DNA of 64,000 nucleotides from Competibacter_A sp037045535 (GTDB lineage Bacteria > Pseudomonadota > Gammaproteobacteria > Competibacterales > Competibacteraceae), in NCBI GenBank assembly GCA_037045535.1, contig JBAOHI010000030.1:299463-363462 (forward strand), in the 5' to 3' direction. Position numbers and translations under genes: made by a program. Below, one piece after another: positions 55,139-63,371 of the stretch (its first letter is position 1; each line of letters starts with the position of its first letter). Below the pieces are notes generated by a model. The model did not search any database. It was not told where the DNA came from and saw only the letters and a list, made by a program, of their open reading frames with translations.

Positions 55139-55534
55139 TCAGGAATAGAGATCGATTAAACGGCCACGGATTCGTAACGCCAAGTCACGCAATTCGCCCG
55201 GTTCGCGGAACGCCGCTAAGGCAGTGTCCGCCTCCTGCCAGTTTTCGTCGTAGACACAGCGCCGTGCAGCCAAGGCGAACCGCTCATAGGCGGTTCCCGC
55301 AGCAAGATTCAACAGCTGGTCGATATCGGCCCGTGTTTCTTCCAACGCCGCCTGGTTAGGCGCTGACTCTTCCAAGGCTCTGACACGATAGGCTAATTCT
55401 CGGACATCCGCGCGAACGGTTGCGAATAGAGTCAAGGTTTCGATCAGTACTTCCTTAAGCACCGTTTGATCCTGAGCGGTTTCGGTACGGCGAATGAGGT
55501 TCTCTATGGACTGGTCTTGTTTAGGAGGTGGCAT
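55139..55534 (-). CDS. Unrecognised helical protein upstream of the oadB-like gene
   Basis: A 131-residue, charged, mainly helical soluble protein. A coiled-coil segment (about residues 25-75, with VRADVRELAYRVRALEES and ALEETRADIDQLLNLA) is followed by a C-terminal part (WQEADTALAAFREPGELRDLALRIRGRLIDLYS) that looks like helical repeats. AGGAGGTGGC immediately ahead of the ATG gives a strong ribosome site. It is the first gene of a three-gene minus-strand unit with the one-helix protein and the decarboxylase beta subunit. I do not recognise a family. Confidence 0.75.
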   Translation of the reverse strand: MPPPKQDQSIENLIRRTETAQDQTVLKEVLIETLTLFATVRADVRELAYRVRALEESAPNQAALEETRADIDQLLNLAAGTAYERFALAARRCVYDENWQEADTALAAFREPGELRDLALRIRGRLIDLYS

Positions 55535-55907
55535 AGCCGGTTCCTTACGGTGCTTGCAGTGGGCTTATGAAAATTTCCTTCTATCTGAAGCGCTATAAAA
55601 AAACAGTAAAAATAGCTAAATGATTCATATAAAAATTTTGAAAAATTAGTAAAGAAGTGAGCGATTCTCTGAAGTTTGTACTGCTGTCTTTTGAGGGAAT
55701 TACTAGATTTTTATGTAGGACTCTCAACAAATTGTTATCTACAAAGTAATAAATCTCTCATTTTTATATAGTGATTTTTGTATAAGTTATTCTTTTAAAA
55801 AAGACTAATTAATTGGCATGACGTATGCGAGCCAATAGGCTGACTAAACAAATCAGGAATCGGTCACGGTTTATGGAAACTGGTGAATATATCCGGGAAA
55901 ACTCCAT
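55535..55907. other. AT-rich divergent intergenic region between the decarboxylase unit and hdr-flx
   Basis: About 370 bases, strikingly AT-rich (55600-55810) compared with the roughly 60% GC genes around. It must hold the promoters of both divergent operons. A sigma-54-like element toward hdrC is listed separately. I could not identify a convincing promoter for the leftward unit. Confidence 0.6.
55814..55829 (+). promoter_or_regulatory. Sigma-54-type promoter candidate for the hdr-flx operon
   Basis: TGGCATGACGTATGCG: -24 box TGGCAT (consensus TGGCAC) and -12 box ATGCG (consensus TTGCA/T), with the invariant GG and GC separated by exactly 10 bases. It lies 79 bases ahead of the hdrC ATG. 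No upstream activator site was identified. Confidence 0.42.
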
Positions 55908-56481
55908 ATGAGCAGCAATCTCCAACAGACCAAACAAACGACTAGTCTAGCGAGCAAAGTCCAGGCGGCGGCTGGTGTTGAACTGACGCATTGTTATCAA
56001 TGCGGCAAGTGCGCAGCGGGTTGTCCGGTAGCCGGAGACATGGATATGCCTTCCTGCCAGGTTCTGCGTTTATTGCAGTACGAAACCCCTGAATTTGACC
56101 AGCAGGTTCTCCAAAGCGAGAGTATTTGGCTCTGTCTCTCCTGCGATACCTGCCATAGTCGCTGCCCGCAAACCATCAACACGCCCAAGATCATGTATTT
56201 CCTGCGTGAGGAAGCCGTGCGCTTGGGGCTGGCTCATCCCAAGAGCAAGGATGCGCAGGCCTTTCACAAGGCGTTTCTAGGGATCGATTGCCCGGCACGG
56301 TCGCCTGCACGAAATCGGTATGTTGATGAACTACAAGCTGCGCACCGGCCATCTGCTCCAGGATATGACCTTGGGCTCCAAGCTCTATCAGAAGGGCAAA
56401 CTGGAGCTGCTACCCCACGGGATCGAAGATAAGGCAGCGGTGAAGAACCTGTTCAAGCGCACCACCGGGGACAAGGAGTAG
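55908..56481 (+). CDS. hdrC: Heterodisulfide reductase subunit C (frame broken by one extra G)
   Basis: An iron-sulfur protein that carries electrons between HdrA and HdrB. Two [4Fe-4S] motifs are clear: CYQCGKCAAGCPVA (about residue 28) and CLSCDTCHSRCP (about 76). The N-terminal frame runs to about 56280. Then one extra G in GGG (56280-56282) shifts the frame, and the natural C terminus, with RHGRLHEIGMLMNYKLRTGH to FKRTTGDKE, ends at 56481. Corrected length is 190 residues, normal for HdrC. Its stop lies 3 bases before hdrB. It is the first gene of the seven-gene operon. Confidence 0.92.
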
Positions 56482-56484
56482 GTC

Positions 56485-57378
56485 ATGCGTATTGGCTACT
56501 ATCCGGGTTGTTCCCTGACCAGCTCGGCCCGGGAATACGACGAATCGGTACGGGCGGTCTGCGAGGTGCTCGACCTGACGCTGGTGGAGATTCCCGACTG
56601 GAACTGTTGCGGCGCGTCCTCGGCCCATGTGGCGGGCGCGGAACTAGCCTTGGGCCTGCGTGCGCGCAATCTGGCACTGGCGGAAGCCGCCGGCCTAGAT
56701 GAAATCCTTGCGCCCTGCGCGGCCTGCTTCAACCGACTGGCTACGGCCAGCGTGGAACTGGCTGATGCCCCCGACAAACGCCAGGCGGTATCCGAAGTGA
56801 TCGGTATGCCGTACAGCGGCAAGGTACGGGTCTTGAACATGCTGGCGGTACTGGATCGGTTTAAAGACCAGATCGCGGCCAAGACCGAGCAATCCTTCCG
56901 CCACAAGGTCGCGTGCTATTACGGCTGTCTGCTGGTGCGCCCGGCGAAAGTGGCCCAGTTCGACCGGGTTGAAGATCCACAGACCATGGATCAGGTGATG
57001 GCCGCCGCCGGCGCCAAACCCGTCCGCTGGTCCAGCAAGACCGAATGCTGCGGTGCCGGGGTGTCTTCAGTGACCCGTACCGATTTGGTCGCTAACCTCA
57101 GCGGCCGCATCGTCGCGGATGCCACCCGGCGCGAGGCCGTCGCCATCGTCACGGCCTGCCCGATGTGCCAATCCAACCTGGATATGCGTCGTCCCGAGAT
57201 CAACCAGAAGTTGCAGACGGAACACCGCATCCCGGTGTTGTACGTCACGCAGGCCCTGGGCCTGGCCATGGGCATCGACCCACAACGGCTCGGTTTGCAA
57301 CGGCACATGGTGCCAGTCGAACTGCCGGAACCAGAACCCGAAGTCGTCACGACCGACGACGATGACGACGAGGACTGA
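56485..57378 (+). CDS. hdrB: Heterodisulfide reductase subunit B
   Basis: A 297-residue protein bearing two CCG domains, which in HdrB bind the unusual non-cubane [4Fe-4S] clusters that reduce a disulfide. The first domain has YYPGCSLTSSAREYD, WNCCGASSA and CAACFNR; the second has YYGCLLVRP, ECCGAGVSS and CPMCQSNLD. All the Cys are present. The C terminus ends in an acidic tail, VVTTDDDDDED, that is not part of the usual fold. GGAG precedes the ATG. In cells without methanogenic thiols the disulfide partner is probably DsrC-like, which is not in this window. Confidence 0.95.
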   Translation: MRIGYYPGCSLTSSAREYDESVRAVCEVLDLTLVEIPDWNCCGASSAHVAGAELALGLRARNLALAEAAGLDEILAPCAACFNRLATASVELADAPDKRQAVSEVIGMPYSGKVRVLNMLAVLDRFKDQIAAKTEQSFRHKVACYYGCLLVRPAKVAQFDRVEDPQTMDQVMAAAGAKPVRWSSKTECCGAGVSSVTRTDLVANLSGRIVADATRREAVAIVTACPMCQSNLDMRRPEINQKLQTEHRIPVLYVTQALGLAMGIDPQRLGLQRHMVPVELPEPEPEVVTTDDDDDED

Positions 57379-57389
57379 GGAGAATCGCC

Positions 57390-59381
57390 ATGTCACGACT
57401 GGGAGTCTTTGTTTGCCATTGCGGTGAGAACATCGGCGCGACCGTCGATGTCACCGAGGTGGCGGAGCGTTGCAAGCACATGTCCGGTGTGGCCCACGCC
57501 GAGGATTACAAGTATCTGTGCTCCAATCCGGGTCAGAACAAGATCAAGCAGGCCATCCAGGAGCATCAACTGGATGGCGTGGTGGTGGCGGCCTGCTCGC
57601 CACGGATGCACGAGCCGACCTTCCGGCGGGCGGTGAGCGACGCTGGCCTGAACGCCTATATGTGCGAAGTGGCCAACCTGCGCGAGCATTGCTCGTGGGT
57701 GCACCAAAAGGCCGACAGCACCACCGACAAGGCGGTCGACCTAGTACGCATGCAAGTGGAAAAGGTCAAGCGCAACAAGCCGCTGGACACCATTCAGGTA
57801 CCAATGACCCGCTCGGCGCTGGTGATCGGCGGCGGCATCGCCGGCATCCAGGCCGCGCTCGACATCGCCGATTCCGGCCACAAGGTCATCCTGGTGGAGC
57901 GCTCGCCAGCGCTGGGCGGCCACATGGCCCAGTTGTCGGAAACCTTCCCGACCTTGGACTGCTCGCAGTGCATCCTGACGCCGAGGATGGTGGACGTCTC
58001 GCGCCATCCCAACATCACCCTGCTGACCTATTCCGAAGTGGAGCATGTGGACGGCTTCATCGGCAACTTCAAGGTCGCCATCCGCAAGCGCGCCCGCATG
58101 ATCGACGAGGAGCTGTGCACGGGCTGCGGCGAGTGCTTGCAGAAGTGCCCGACCAAGAACGTCATCGACAGCTTCAACGAAGGGCTGTCCATGCGTCGGG
58201 CGATTTACGTGCCCTTCGCCCAGGCGGTGCCCAACATTCCGGTCATCGATACCGAGCATTGCCGGCGCTATCAGAAGAAAAAGTGCGACCGCTGCGCCAA
58301 AGCCTGCCCGACCAAGGCGATCAAGTTCGACCAGAAGGACGAGATCATTAATGTCGAAGTCGGCGCGATCGTGGTGGCGACCGGCTACCAAGTGATGGGT
58401 ACCGACCGCTTCCCCGAATACGGTTACGGCACCTATCCCGATGTGATCACCGGCTTGCAGTTCGAGCGCTACGCCTCCGCCTCCGGCCCCACCCAAGGCG
58501 TCATCAAGCGCCCCAGCGATGGCAAAGAACCGGAAACCGTGGTGTTCCTCGCCTGTTCCGGCAGTCGCGACGCCGCCAAGGGCGTCAAGTATTGCAGCAA
58601 GATTTGCTGCATGTACACCGCCAAGCACGCGATGCTGCTCAAGCACAAGAACCATAACGCCAAGGCGTATGTGTTCTACATGGACATTCGCGCCGCCGGC
58701 AAGAACTACGACGAGTTCGTGCGCCGGGCAATCGAGGAAGACGGCGTCAAGTACATCCGGGGCCGGGTCTCCCGTATCTACGAAGAGGACGGCAAGCTGG
58801 TGGTCAAGGGTGCGGATACCCTGCTGGGCGGCAAGCCGGTCGAGATCAAAGCCGATCTGGTGGTGCTGGCCTCGGCGGCCCTACCCAACCACGGGCAGGG
58901 CGAGCTGGCCCAGAAACTCCATGTGGGCACCGACCCCTATGGGTTCGTGGCCGAAGCGCATCCCAAGCTGCGGCCGGTGGAAACCACCTCGGCCGGCATC
59001 TTTCTGGCCGGCGCTTGCCAGTCACCGCGCGACATTCCGGAAACCGTGGCGCAGGCCAGCGCCGCCGCAGCCAAGGTGACAGCCTTGCTCAGCCGTAGCC
59101 ACTTGGCCCGTGAGCCGCTGGTGGCTGAAGTCAACCGGCGACCCGCGCCTGAATACAGCACATGCACCGGCTGCCTGTTGTGCGAAACCGCTTGTCCGTA
59201 TCAGGCCATCGGCCACGAGGACATCAGGGATCGCAACGGCAACGTCCTCAAGACGCTTGCCAAGATCAATCCCGGCCTGTGCCAGGGTTGCGGCACCTGC
59301 GTCGCGCTGTGCCGAACCAAGGCCATCGATCTGCACGGTTATTCCAACGAGCAGATCTTCGCCGAAATCATGAGCCTGTAG
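57390..59381 (+). CDS. hdrA: Heterodisulfide reductase subunit A (electron-bifurcating flavoprotein)
   Basis: A 663-residue FAD iron-sulfur protein that would carry out flavin-based electron bifurcation. The N-terminal segment VFVCHCGENIG and CSPRMHEPTF are typical HdrA blocks. The FAD fold begins at ALVIGGGIAGIQAAL (about residue 147) and LGGHMAQLSETFPTLDCSQC follows. Ferredoxin-type clusters are at CTGCGECLQKCP (about 242), CDRCAKACP (about 300), and at the C terminus CTGCLLCETACP (about 591) and CQGCGTCVALC (about 632). Length and motifs are those of canonical HdrA, intact here. It lies between HdrB and the FlxD/MvhD-like protein that docks on it. Confidence 0.96.
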   Translation: MSRLGVFVCHCGENIGATVDVTEVAERCKHMSGVAHAEDYKYLCSNPGQNKIKQAIQEHQLDGVVVAACSPRMHEPTFRRAVSDAGLNAYMCEVANLREHCSWVHQKADSTTDKAVDLVRMQVEKVKRNKPLDTIQVPMTRSALVIGGGIAGIQAALDIADSGHKVILVERSPALGGHMAQLSETFPTLDCSQCILTPRMVDVSRHPNITLLTYSEVEHVDGFIGNFKVAIRKRARMIDEELCTGCGECLQKCPTKNVIDSFNEGLSMRRAIYVPFAQAVPNIPVIDTEHCRRYQKKKCDRCAKACPTKAIKFDQKDEIINVEVGAIVVATGYQVMGTDRFPEYGYGTYPDVITGLQFERYASASGPTQGVIKRPSDGKEPETVVFLACSGSRDAAKGVKYCSKICCMYTAKHAMLLKHKNHNAKAYVFYMDIRAAGKNYDEFVRRAIEEDGVKYIRGRVSRIYEEDGKLVVKGADTLLGGKPVEIKADLVVLASAALPNHGQGELAQKLHVGTDPYGFVAEAHPKLRPVETTSAGIFLAGACQSPRDIPETVAQASAAAAKVTALLSRSHLAREPLVAEVNRRPAPEYSTCTGCLLCETACPYQAIGHEDIRDRNGNVLKTLAKINPGLCQGCGTCVALCRTKAIDLHGYSNEQIFAEIMSL

Positions 59382-59390
59382 GAGCCTCCG

Positions 59391-59831
59391 ATGGCTGACG
59401 ACGTATTCGAACCCAAGATCACCGCGTTCGTGTGCAACTGGTGCACCTATGCGGGCGCCGATCTGACCGGCACCAGTCGCCTCAAATATCAGTCCAACGT
59501 GCGCATCATTCGCTTGCCCTGCACCGGCCGGGTGGATTTCATGCTGATTCAGAAAGCGTTCGCGCGCGGCTCGGACGGCGTGATCGTCTCCGGCTGCCAT
59601 CCGAACGATTGCCACTACACCAGCGGCAACTATCACGCCCGCCGCCGCTGGATGGTGTTCAACGATCTGATGGAATTCATGGGCCTGGACATGCGGCGCA
59701 TTACCTTTTCTTGGGTATCCGCCGCCGAAGGGGCCAAGTGGGCCACGTTGGTCAATGAAGTGACCGACACCATCCGTCAGTTGGGACCCTGCACCGAATA
59801 CCAGCGTCTGATCGGCGCCGGTGTCGCCTGA
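59391..59831 (+). CDS. flxD: MvhD/FlxD-type electron-transfer subunit
   Basis: A 146-residue [2Fe-2S] protein of the methyl-viologen-reducing-hydrogenase delta family. It links HdrA to an electron-input module. Conserved blocks: FVCNWCTYAGADL (about residue 13), RLPCTGRVD, and GCHPNDCHYTSGN (about 67). There is no hydrogenase gene in the operon; the following genes are the flavin oxidoreductase subunits, so the name FlxD is preferred over MvhD. The gene is intact and begins 9 bases after the hdrA stop with GGAG ahead. Confidence 0.93.
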   Translation: MADDVFEPKITAFVCNWCTYAGADLTGTSRLKYQSNVRIIRLPCTGRVDFMLIQKAFARGSDGVIVSGCHPNDCHYTSGNYHARRRWMVFNDLMEFMGLDMRRITFSWVSAAEGAKWATLVNEVTDTIRQLGPCTEYQRLIGAGVA

Positions 59832-59845
59832 GGAGGAACCACGCC

Positions 59846-60650
59846 GTGGAAGCCTTACGGAACAAAGCATGCGACTTGCTCGCTCAGGATCAAGTCCAGG
59901 TCGTCATCGGTTACGAAGCGGGCACCAGCGGAGCGCGCCGCCCCAGCTTCGCCCGCAGCGAGGCGGATGCCGCCCGCCTGATGTGGGATGCCGACTGCGT
60001 CGGTAATCTGGCCGGTTATCTGACCCGTCCGGAAATCAAGAAGATGGGCAAGGTCGCCATCGTCGCCAACGCCGCGACCCTGCGCGCCTTGCTGCAACTG
60101 ACCGCCGAACACCAGTTGGCGGAAGGCGCGGTGCTGGCCTTGGTGGTGACGGAAGCAGGTGCGGTGCTGGAATTGTCCAACGCCCAAGCCGTGACCGAAC
60201 AGGTCGCAACCTTGCCCAGCAACCTCAGCCCTGCCGACCGGGAAAAATTGGAGCAGTTGATGGCGCTGTCCCGCGAGGAACGCCGGGCCTTCTGGGAACA
60301 GGAGCTGCAACGCTGCATCAAGTGCTACGCCTGCCGCAGCTCCTGCCCGATGTGCTACTGCGGTTCCTGCACCATGGATTGCAACCGGCCGCAGTGGGTG
60401 CCGGTCGCCAGTCACGAATTGGGCAACCTGGAATATCACACCGTGCGCGCCATGCACCTGGCCGGACGCTGCGTGCGAATGCGGCGAATGCGGCCGCGCC
60501 TGTCCGGTCGGGATCCCGATCCATCTGCTGACCTGCTACGCGGAAGAGAGCGTGCGACGGCAGTTCGGCACAGCCGCCGGCACCAGCGCCACGCTGAATT
60601 ACGCGCTGGGCAACTTCCGGCCCGACGACCAAGAATCCTTCATCCGCTAG
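59846..60650 (+). CDS. flxC: FlxC-like iron-sulfur subunit (frame broken by one extra base)
   Basis: A 267-residue protein after frame repair. The N-terminal 150 residues form an FrhB-like domain (VVIGYEAGTSGARRPSF, GKVAIVANAATLRALLQL). The C terminus carries CIKCYACRSSCP (about 154) with MCYCGSC just after it. The second cluster reads CVECGECGRACP only when one base is removed at about 60472-60477; without repair it becomes Arg-rich nonsense. The true end is the TAG at 60648-60650. A GTG start at 59846 follows a strong GAGGAGGA. The order after flxD and before flxB matches the Flx complex of sulfate reducers. Confidence 0.85.
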
Positions 60651-60659
60651 GCAGCCGTC

Positions 60660-61671
60660 ATGACCAGCACATTCAAACTTTCCGCAAGCGCGTTGGAAAC
60701 CTTGTTCGCGGCCTTGAGCACAGGCGGTTGGCGGATTCTGGGGCCGACTGAAACCGATGGTCGGGTCGAAGTGCGCGAAGTGAAAAACCCTTCCCAAGTC
60801 GCCAGTCAGTATCTGCAATCGACCTTGAGCGCCAAGGAGGTCGCCTTCCCCAAGGTCGAGCGGCTGTTGAGCTACAAGATGACGCCCGGCCAGGTGGAGT
60901 TGCAGGATCACGATCCCGAGTTGCAGCCCACCGTACTGTTCGGCGCGCGGCCCTGCGAAGCGGCCGGATTCGGCGTACTGGACAAGGTGTTCAACTGGGA
61001 TTCCCGCGACAAGCTGTTCAGCGCGCGGATGCGGCAGTTGACCGTCATCGGGCTGAGCTGCACCCAAGCCGACGATGCTTGTTTCTGCACTTCGGTCGGC
61101 GGCGGGCCTGGTTCCACCAAAGGCAGCGATCTTGTTGCTCACGCCGCTGCCGGCGGGCGGCTATCTGGCGGAAGTGCTCACCGCCAAGGGCGAGGCGCTG
61201 CAAGCGCTGGTTCCTGCGGTGTTCGAACCCGCCGAGGGCGTGGACAAGGAAGCGTTGCTGGCCAAGGTGGAACCCGCCTTCGACCGGGCCGATCTGAGCG
61301 CCAAGCTGCCGGGGCTGTTCACCAGCGATCTTTGGGCGGAGCAAAGCTTGCGTTGCCTGGGTTGCGGGGCCTGCGCGTTCGTCTGCCCGACCTGCGCTTG
61401 TTTCGACATCCAGGAGGAGGCGGACACCAAACAAGGCCAACGCCTGCGCTTGTGGGATTCCTGCGGTCTGCGCCAGTTCACCTTGCACGCCTCGGGGCAC
61501 AATCCACGCAACGTACAGGCCGAACGCTGGCGGCAGCGCATTTACCACAAGTTCAGCTACTTCCCGCAACGTTTCGGCGAAGCCATGTGCGTCGGCTGTG
61601 GCAAGTGCACGCGCGCCTGTCCGGTGGACATGAATCTGAAGGAACATCTCACTCAAGCGTCTGGGGCCTGA
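60660..61671 (+). CDS. flxB: FlxB-like iron-sulfur subunit (frame broken by one extra base)
   Basis: A 336-residue protein after repair, related to the dicluster subunit (AsrA type) of anaerobic sulfite reductase and to FlxB. The 5' frame covers residues 1-155 (TVLFGARPCEAAGFGVLDKVF, CFCTSVGGGPGSTKGSD). After one extra base at about 61131-61135 the protein continues LLLTPLPAGGYLAEVLTAKG. Clusters follow at CLGCGACAFVCPTCACFD and CVGCGKCTRACPVDMN, with an end at 61671. The 5' frame happens to stay open through to the next gene, which could be misread as a single 617-residue fusion. It is not one: the middle is Arg/Gly-rich nonsense. Confidence 0.85.
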
Positions 61672-61673
61672 TC

Positions 61674-62513
61674 ATGGCTGAGAGAAATCCCTATCTGCCG
61701 TACCTGATGCGGGTCGCCAAAGTGACCGAAGAAGCGCCCGCCGTCAAAACCTTCCGACTGGAGTTCATGAACCCGGAGGAAGCCGCCAATTTCGAGTTCT
61801 TTACCGGCCAGTTCGGCTTGTACAGCGCCTTCGGCGAAGGCGAAAGCACCTTCTGCATCGCCTCCAGCCCGACCCGCAAGGGCTACATCGAATGCACTTT
61901 CCGGGCGGTCGGGCGCGTGACCTCGGCGCTGGCGACCAAGGAAGAAGGCGACATCGTCGGCTTCCGTGGCCCTTACGGCAATCTGTTTCCTCTCGACGCC
62001 TGGCGTGGCAAGAACCTGCTGTTCATCGCGGGTGGCATCGCCCTGCCGCCCTTGCGCAGCGTCATCTGGAACTGTCTGGATCGGCGTGCCGACTTCGAAA
62101 ACATCACGGTTCTCTACGGCGCGCGCAGCGTGGCCGATTTGGTCTACAAGCATGAGCTGCAAGAGTGGGAGGGTCGATCCGACATCGACCTGGTCGTGAC
62201 CGTGGACCCGGGCGGCGAAACCGCCGACTGGACCGGCAAGGTCGGTTTTGTCCCGACGGTGCTGGAACAACTTGCGCCCGCCAGCGCCAATACTGTGGCG
62301 ATCGTTTGCGGCCCGCCCATCATGATCAAGTTCACTCTGCCGTTGCTGGAGAAGCTGGGCTTCGGCACCGATTCCATCTTCACGACACTCGAAAATCGGA
62401 TGAAGTGCGGGCACGGCAAATGCGGGCGCTGCAACACCGGCGAAAGCTTCGTCTGCAAGGACGGCCCGGTTTACACCCTCGCGCAACTGCAAAACCTGCC
62501 AGCGGAGTATTGA
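61674..62513 (+). CDS. flxA: FlxA-like NADH-binding flavoprotein
   Basis: A 279-residue ferredoxin-NADP reductase-like protein. An FAD barrel (about residues 10-100, with FTGQFGLYSAFGEG and GFRGPYGN) precedes an NAD-binding domain (LLFIAGGIALPPLRSV near 118, YGARSVADLVYK, and IVCGPPIMI near 220). The C terminus holds a [2Fe-2S] motif, MKCGHGKCGRCNTGESFVCKDG. This layout is that of AsrB/hydrogenase-gamma and FlxA, which feed NADH electrons into the Hdr complex. The ATG lies 2 bases after the flxB stop. It is the last gene, with a convergent regulator 10 bases beyond. Confidence 0.9.
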   Translation: MAERNPYLPYLMRVAKVTEEAPAVKTFRLEFMNPEEAANFEFFTGQFGLYSAFGEGESTFCIASSPTRKGYIECTFRAVGRVTSALATKEEGDIVGFRGPYGNLFPLDAWRGKNLLFIAGGIALPPLRSVIWNCLDRRADFENITVLYGARSVADLVYKHELQEWEGRSDIDLVVTVDPGGETADWTGKVGFVPTVLEQLAPASANTVAIVCGPPIMIKFTLPLLEKLGFGTDSIFTTLENRMKCGHGKCGRCNTGESFVCKDGPVYTLAQLQNLPAEY

Positions 62514-62523
62514 GCCCGCCGCG

Positions 62524-63198
62524 TCAACTGGGGCAAAAGCGATAGCCGATGCCGGTCTCGGTGAGAAAATACTGAGGCCGGGTCGGGTCGCTTTCCAGCT
62601 TTTGGCGCAGATGGCCCATGTAGATGCGCAGATAGTGGCCACGCTCCACATAGGCTGGTCCCCAGACTTCCCGCAGCAATTGGCGGTGCGTCAACACCTT
62701 GCCGGGGTTGGCGAGCCAGCGTCGCCAGCAATCGAAACTCGATGGGCGTGACGTGAATCGGCTGACCGTTGCGCGACACCCGCCGTTGCGCCAGATCGAT
62801 GTTCACCTCGCCAAAACTCAGAACCGTGCCGCCGCCGGGTTCGCGCAGACTGCGCCGGCTGATCGCCCGCACCCGTGCCAGCAGCTCCGCCACGCCAAAC
62901 GGTTTGACCAGATAGTCGTCGGCACCGGCATCCAGCGCCTCGACCTTGTCGTATTCCTCGACCCGGGCCGACAACACCAGCACCGGCACGCCGCTCCAGG
63001 CGCGCAAATCGCGGATGAAATCCATGCCGTCGCCATCCGGCAGGCCAAGGTCGAGAATGATCAGATCGGGTTGGCGGGTACCCGCTTCCGAGCAAACCGC
63101 GCCGCAGGGTGTCGGCCTCATGCACCCGACAGCCCTCATCCTCCAGCGCGGTACGCACAAAGCGGCGGATAGTCTGCTCGTCTTCAACGATTAGACAC
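62524..63198 (-). CDS. KdpE/OmpR-family response regulator (frame broken at two or three places)
   Basis: A DNA-binding response regulator of about 225 residues. Receiver: LIVEDEQTIRRFVRTALEDE, then DLIILDLGLPDGDGMDF with the phospho-Asp, and DDYLVKPFG. Winged helix: TPIEFRLLATLA, then NPGKVLTHRQLLREVWGP and HYLRIYMGHLRQKLE, ending GIGYRFCPS. The pieces lie in different frames: one extra base at about 63086-63091 (GG run) and one at about 62706-62715 (CC run). The start is unclear because an in-frame TGA lies just upstream of LIVEDE; a GTG at 63196-63198 would serve if one more base (about 63195) is removed. KdpE is the closest likeness, and the neighbour is a K+ transporter gene. Three lesions might mean real decay here. 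Confidence 0.75.
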
Positions 63199-63306
63199 GT
63201 TCAGGCGTAACGTTCGGTGGTAGCGATCATGTCGGTTCTAGGATCGGGTTCTTCATCGGTATTGATCGAGGCGGGTGCCTTCGCGGCCACTCGCGTCCCA
63301 ACTCTT

Positions 63307-63356
63307 GCTTCCCTGACCCCCAACCCTATCAAATCCCAACAGAGGGGGAGGGAAGC
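63307..63356. repeat. GC-rich inverted repeat downstream of kup
   Basis: GCTTCCCT-GA-CCCCC (63307-63321) pairs with GGGGG-AGGGAAGC (63344-63356), 13 pairs with a two-base bulge and a loop of about 22 bases. The style recalls the hairpin at 3035. It lies 16 bases beyond the kup stop and may end kup transcription, though no U-run follows. Confidence 0.45.
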
Positions 63357-63371
63357 AGCTGCGCGGGGGGG

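Noticed and set aside
60660..62513. A single open frame of 617 codons joining FlxB and FlxA
   Set aside because: Between about 61131 and 61674 the frame encodes Arg/Gly/Ala-rich nonsense, while the other frame there encodes the true FlxB C terminus with two iron-sulfur motifs. The fusion is an accident of one extra base and high GC.
2295..63091. Programmed +1 ribosomal frameshifting as an explanation for the broken genes
   Set aside because: The nine sites share no common slippery sequence once the ambiguity of placement is considered, there is no consistent rare codon or stop at the shift, and the affected genes have no known history of recoding. Doubled bases from sequencing explain nearly all of them.
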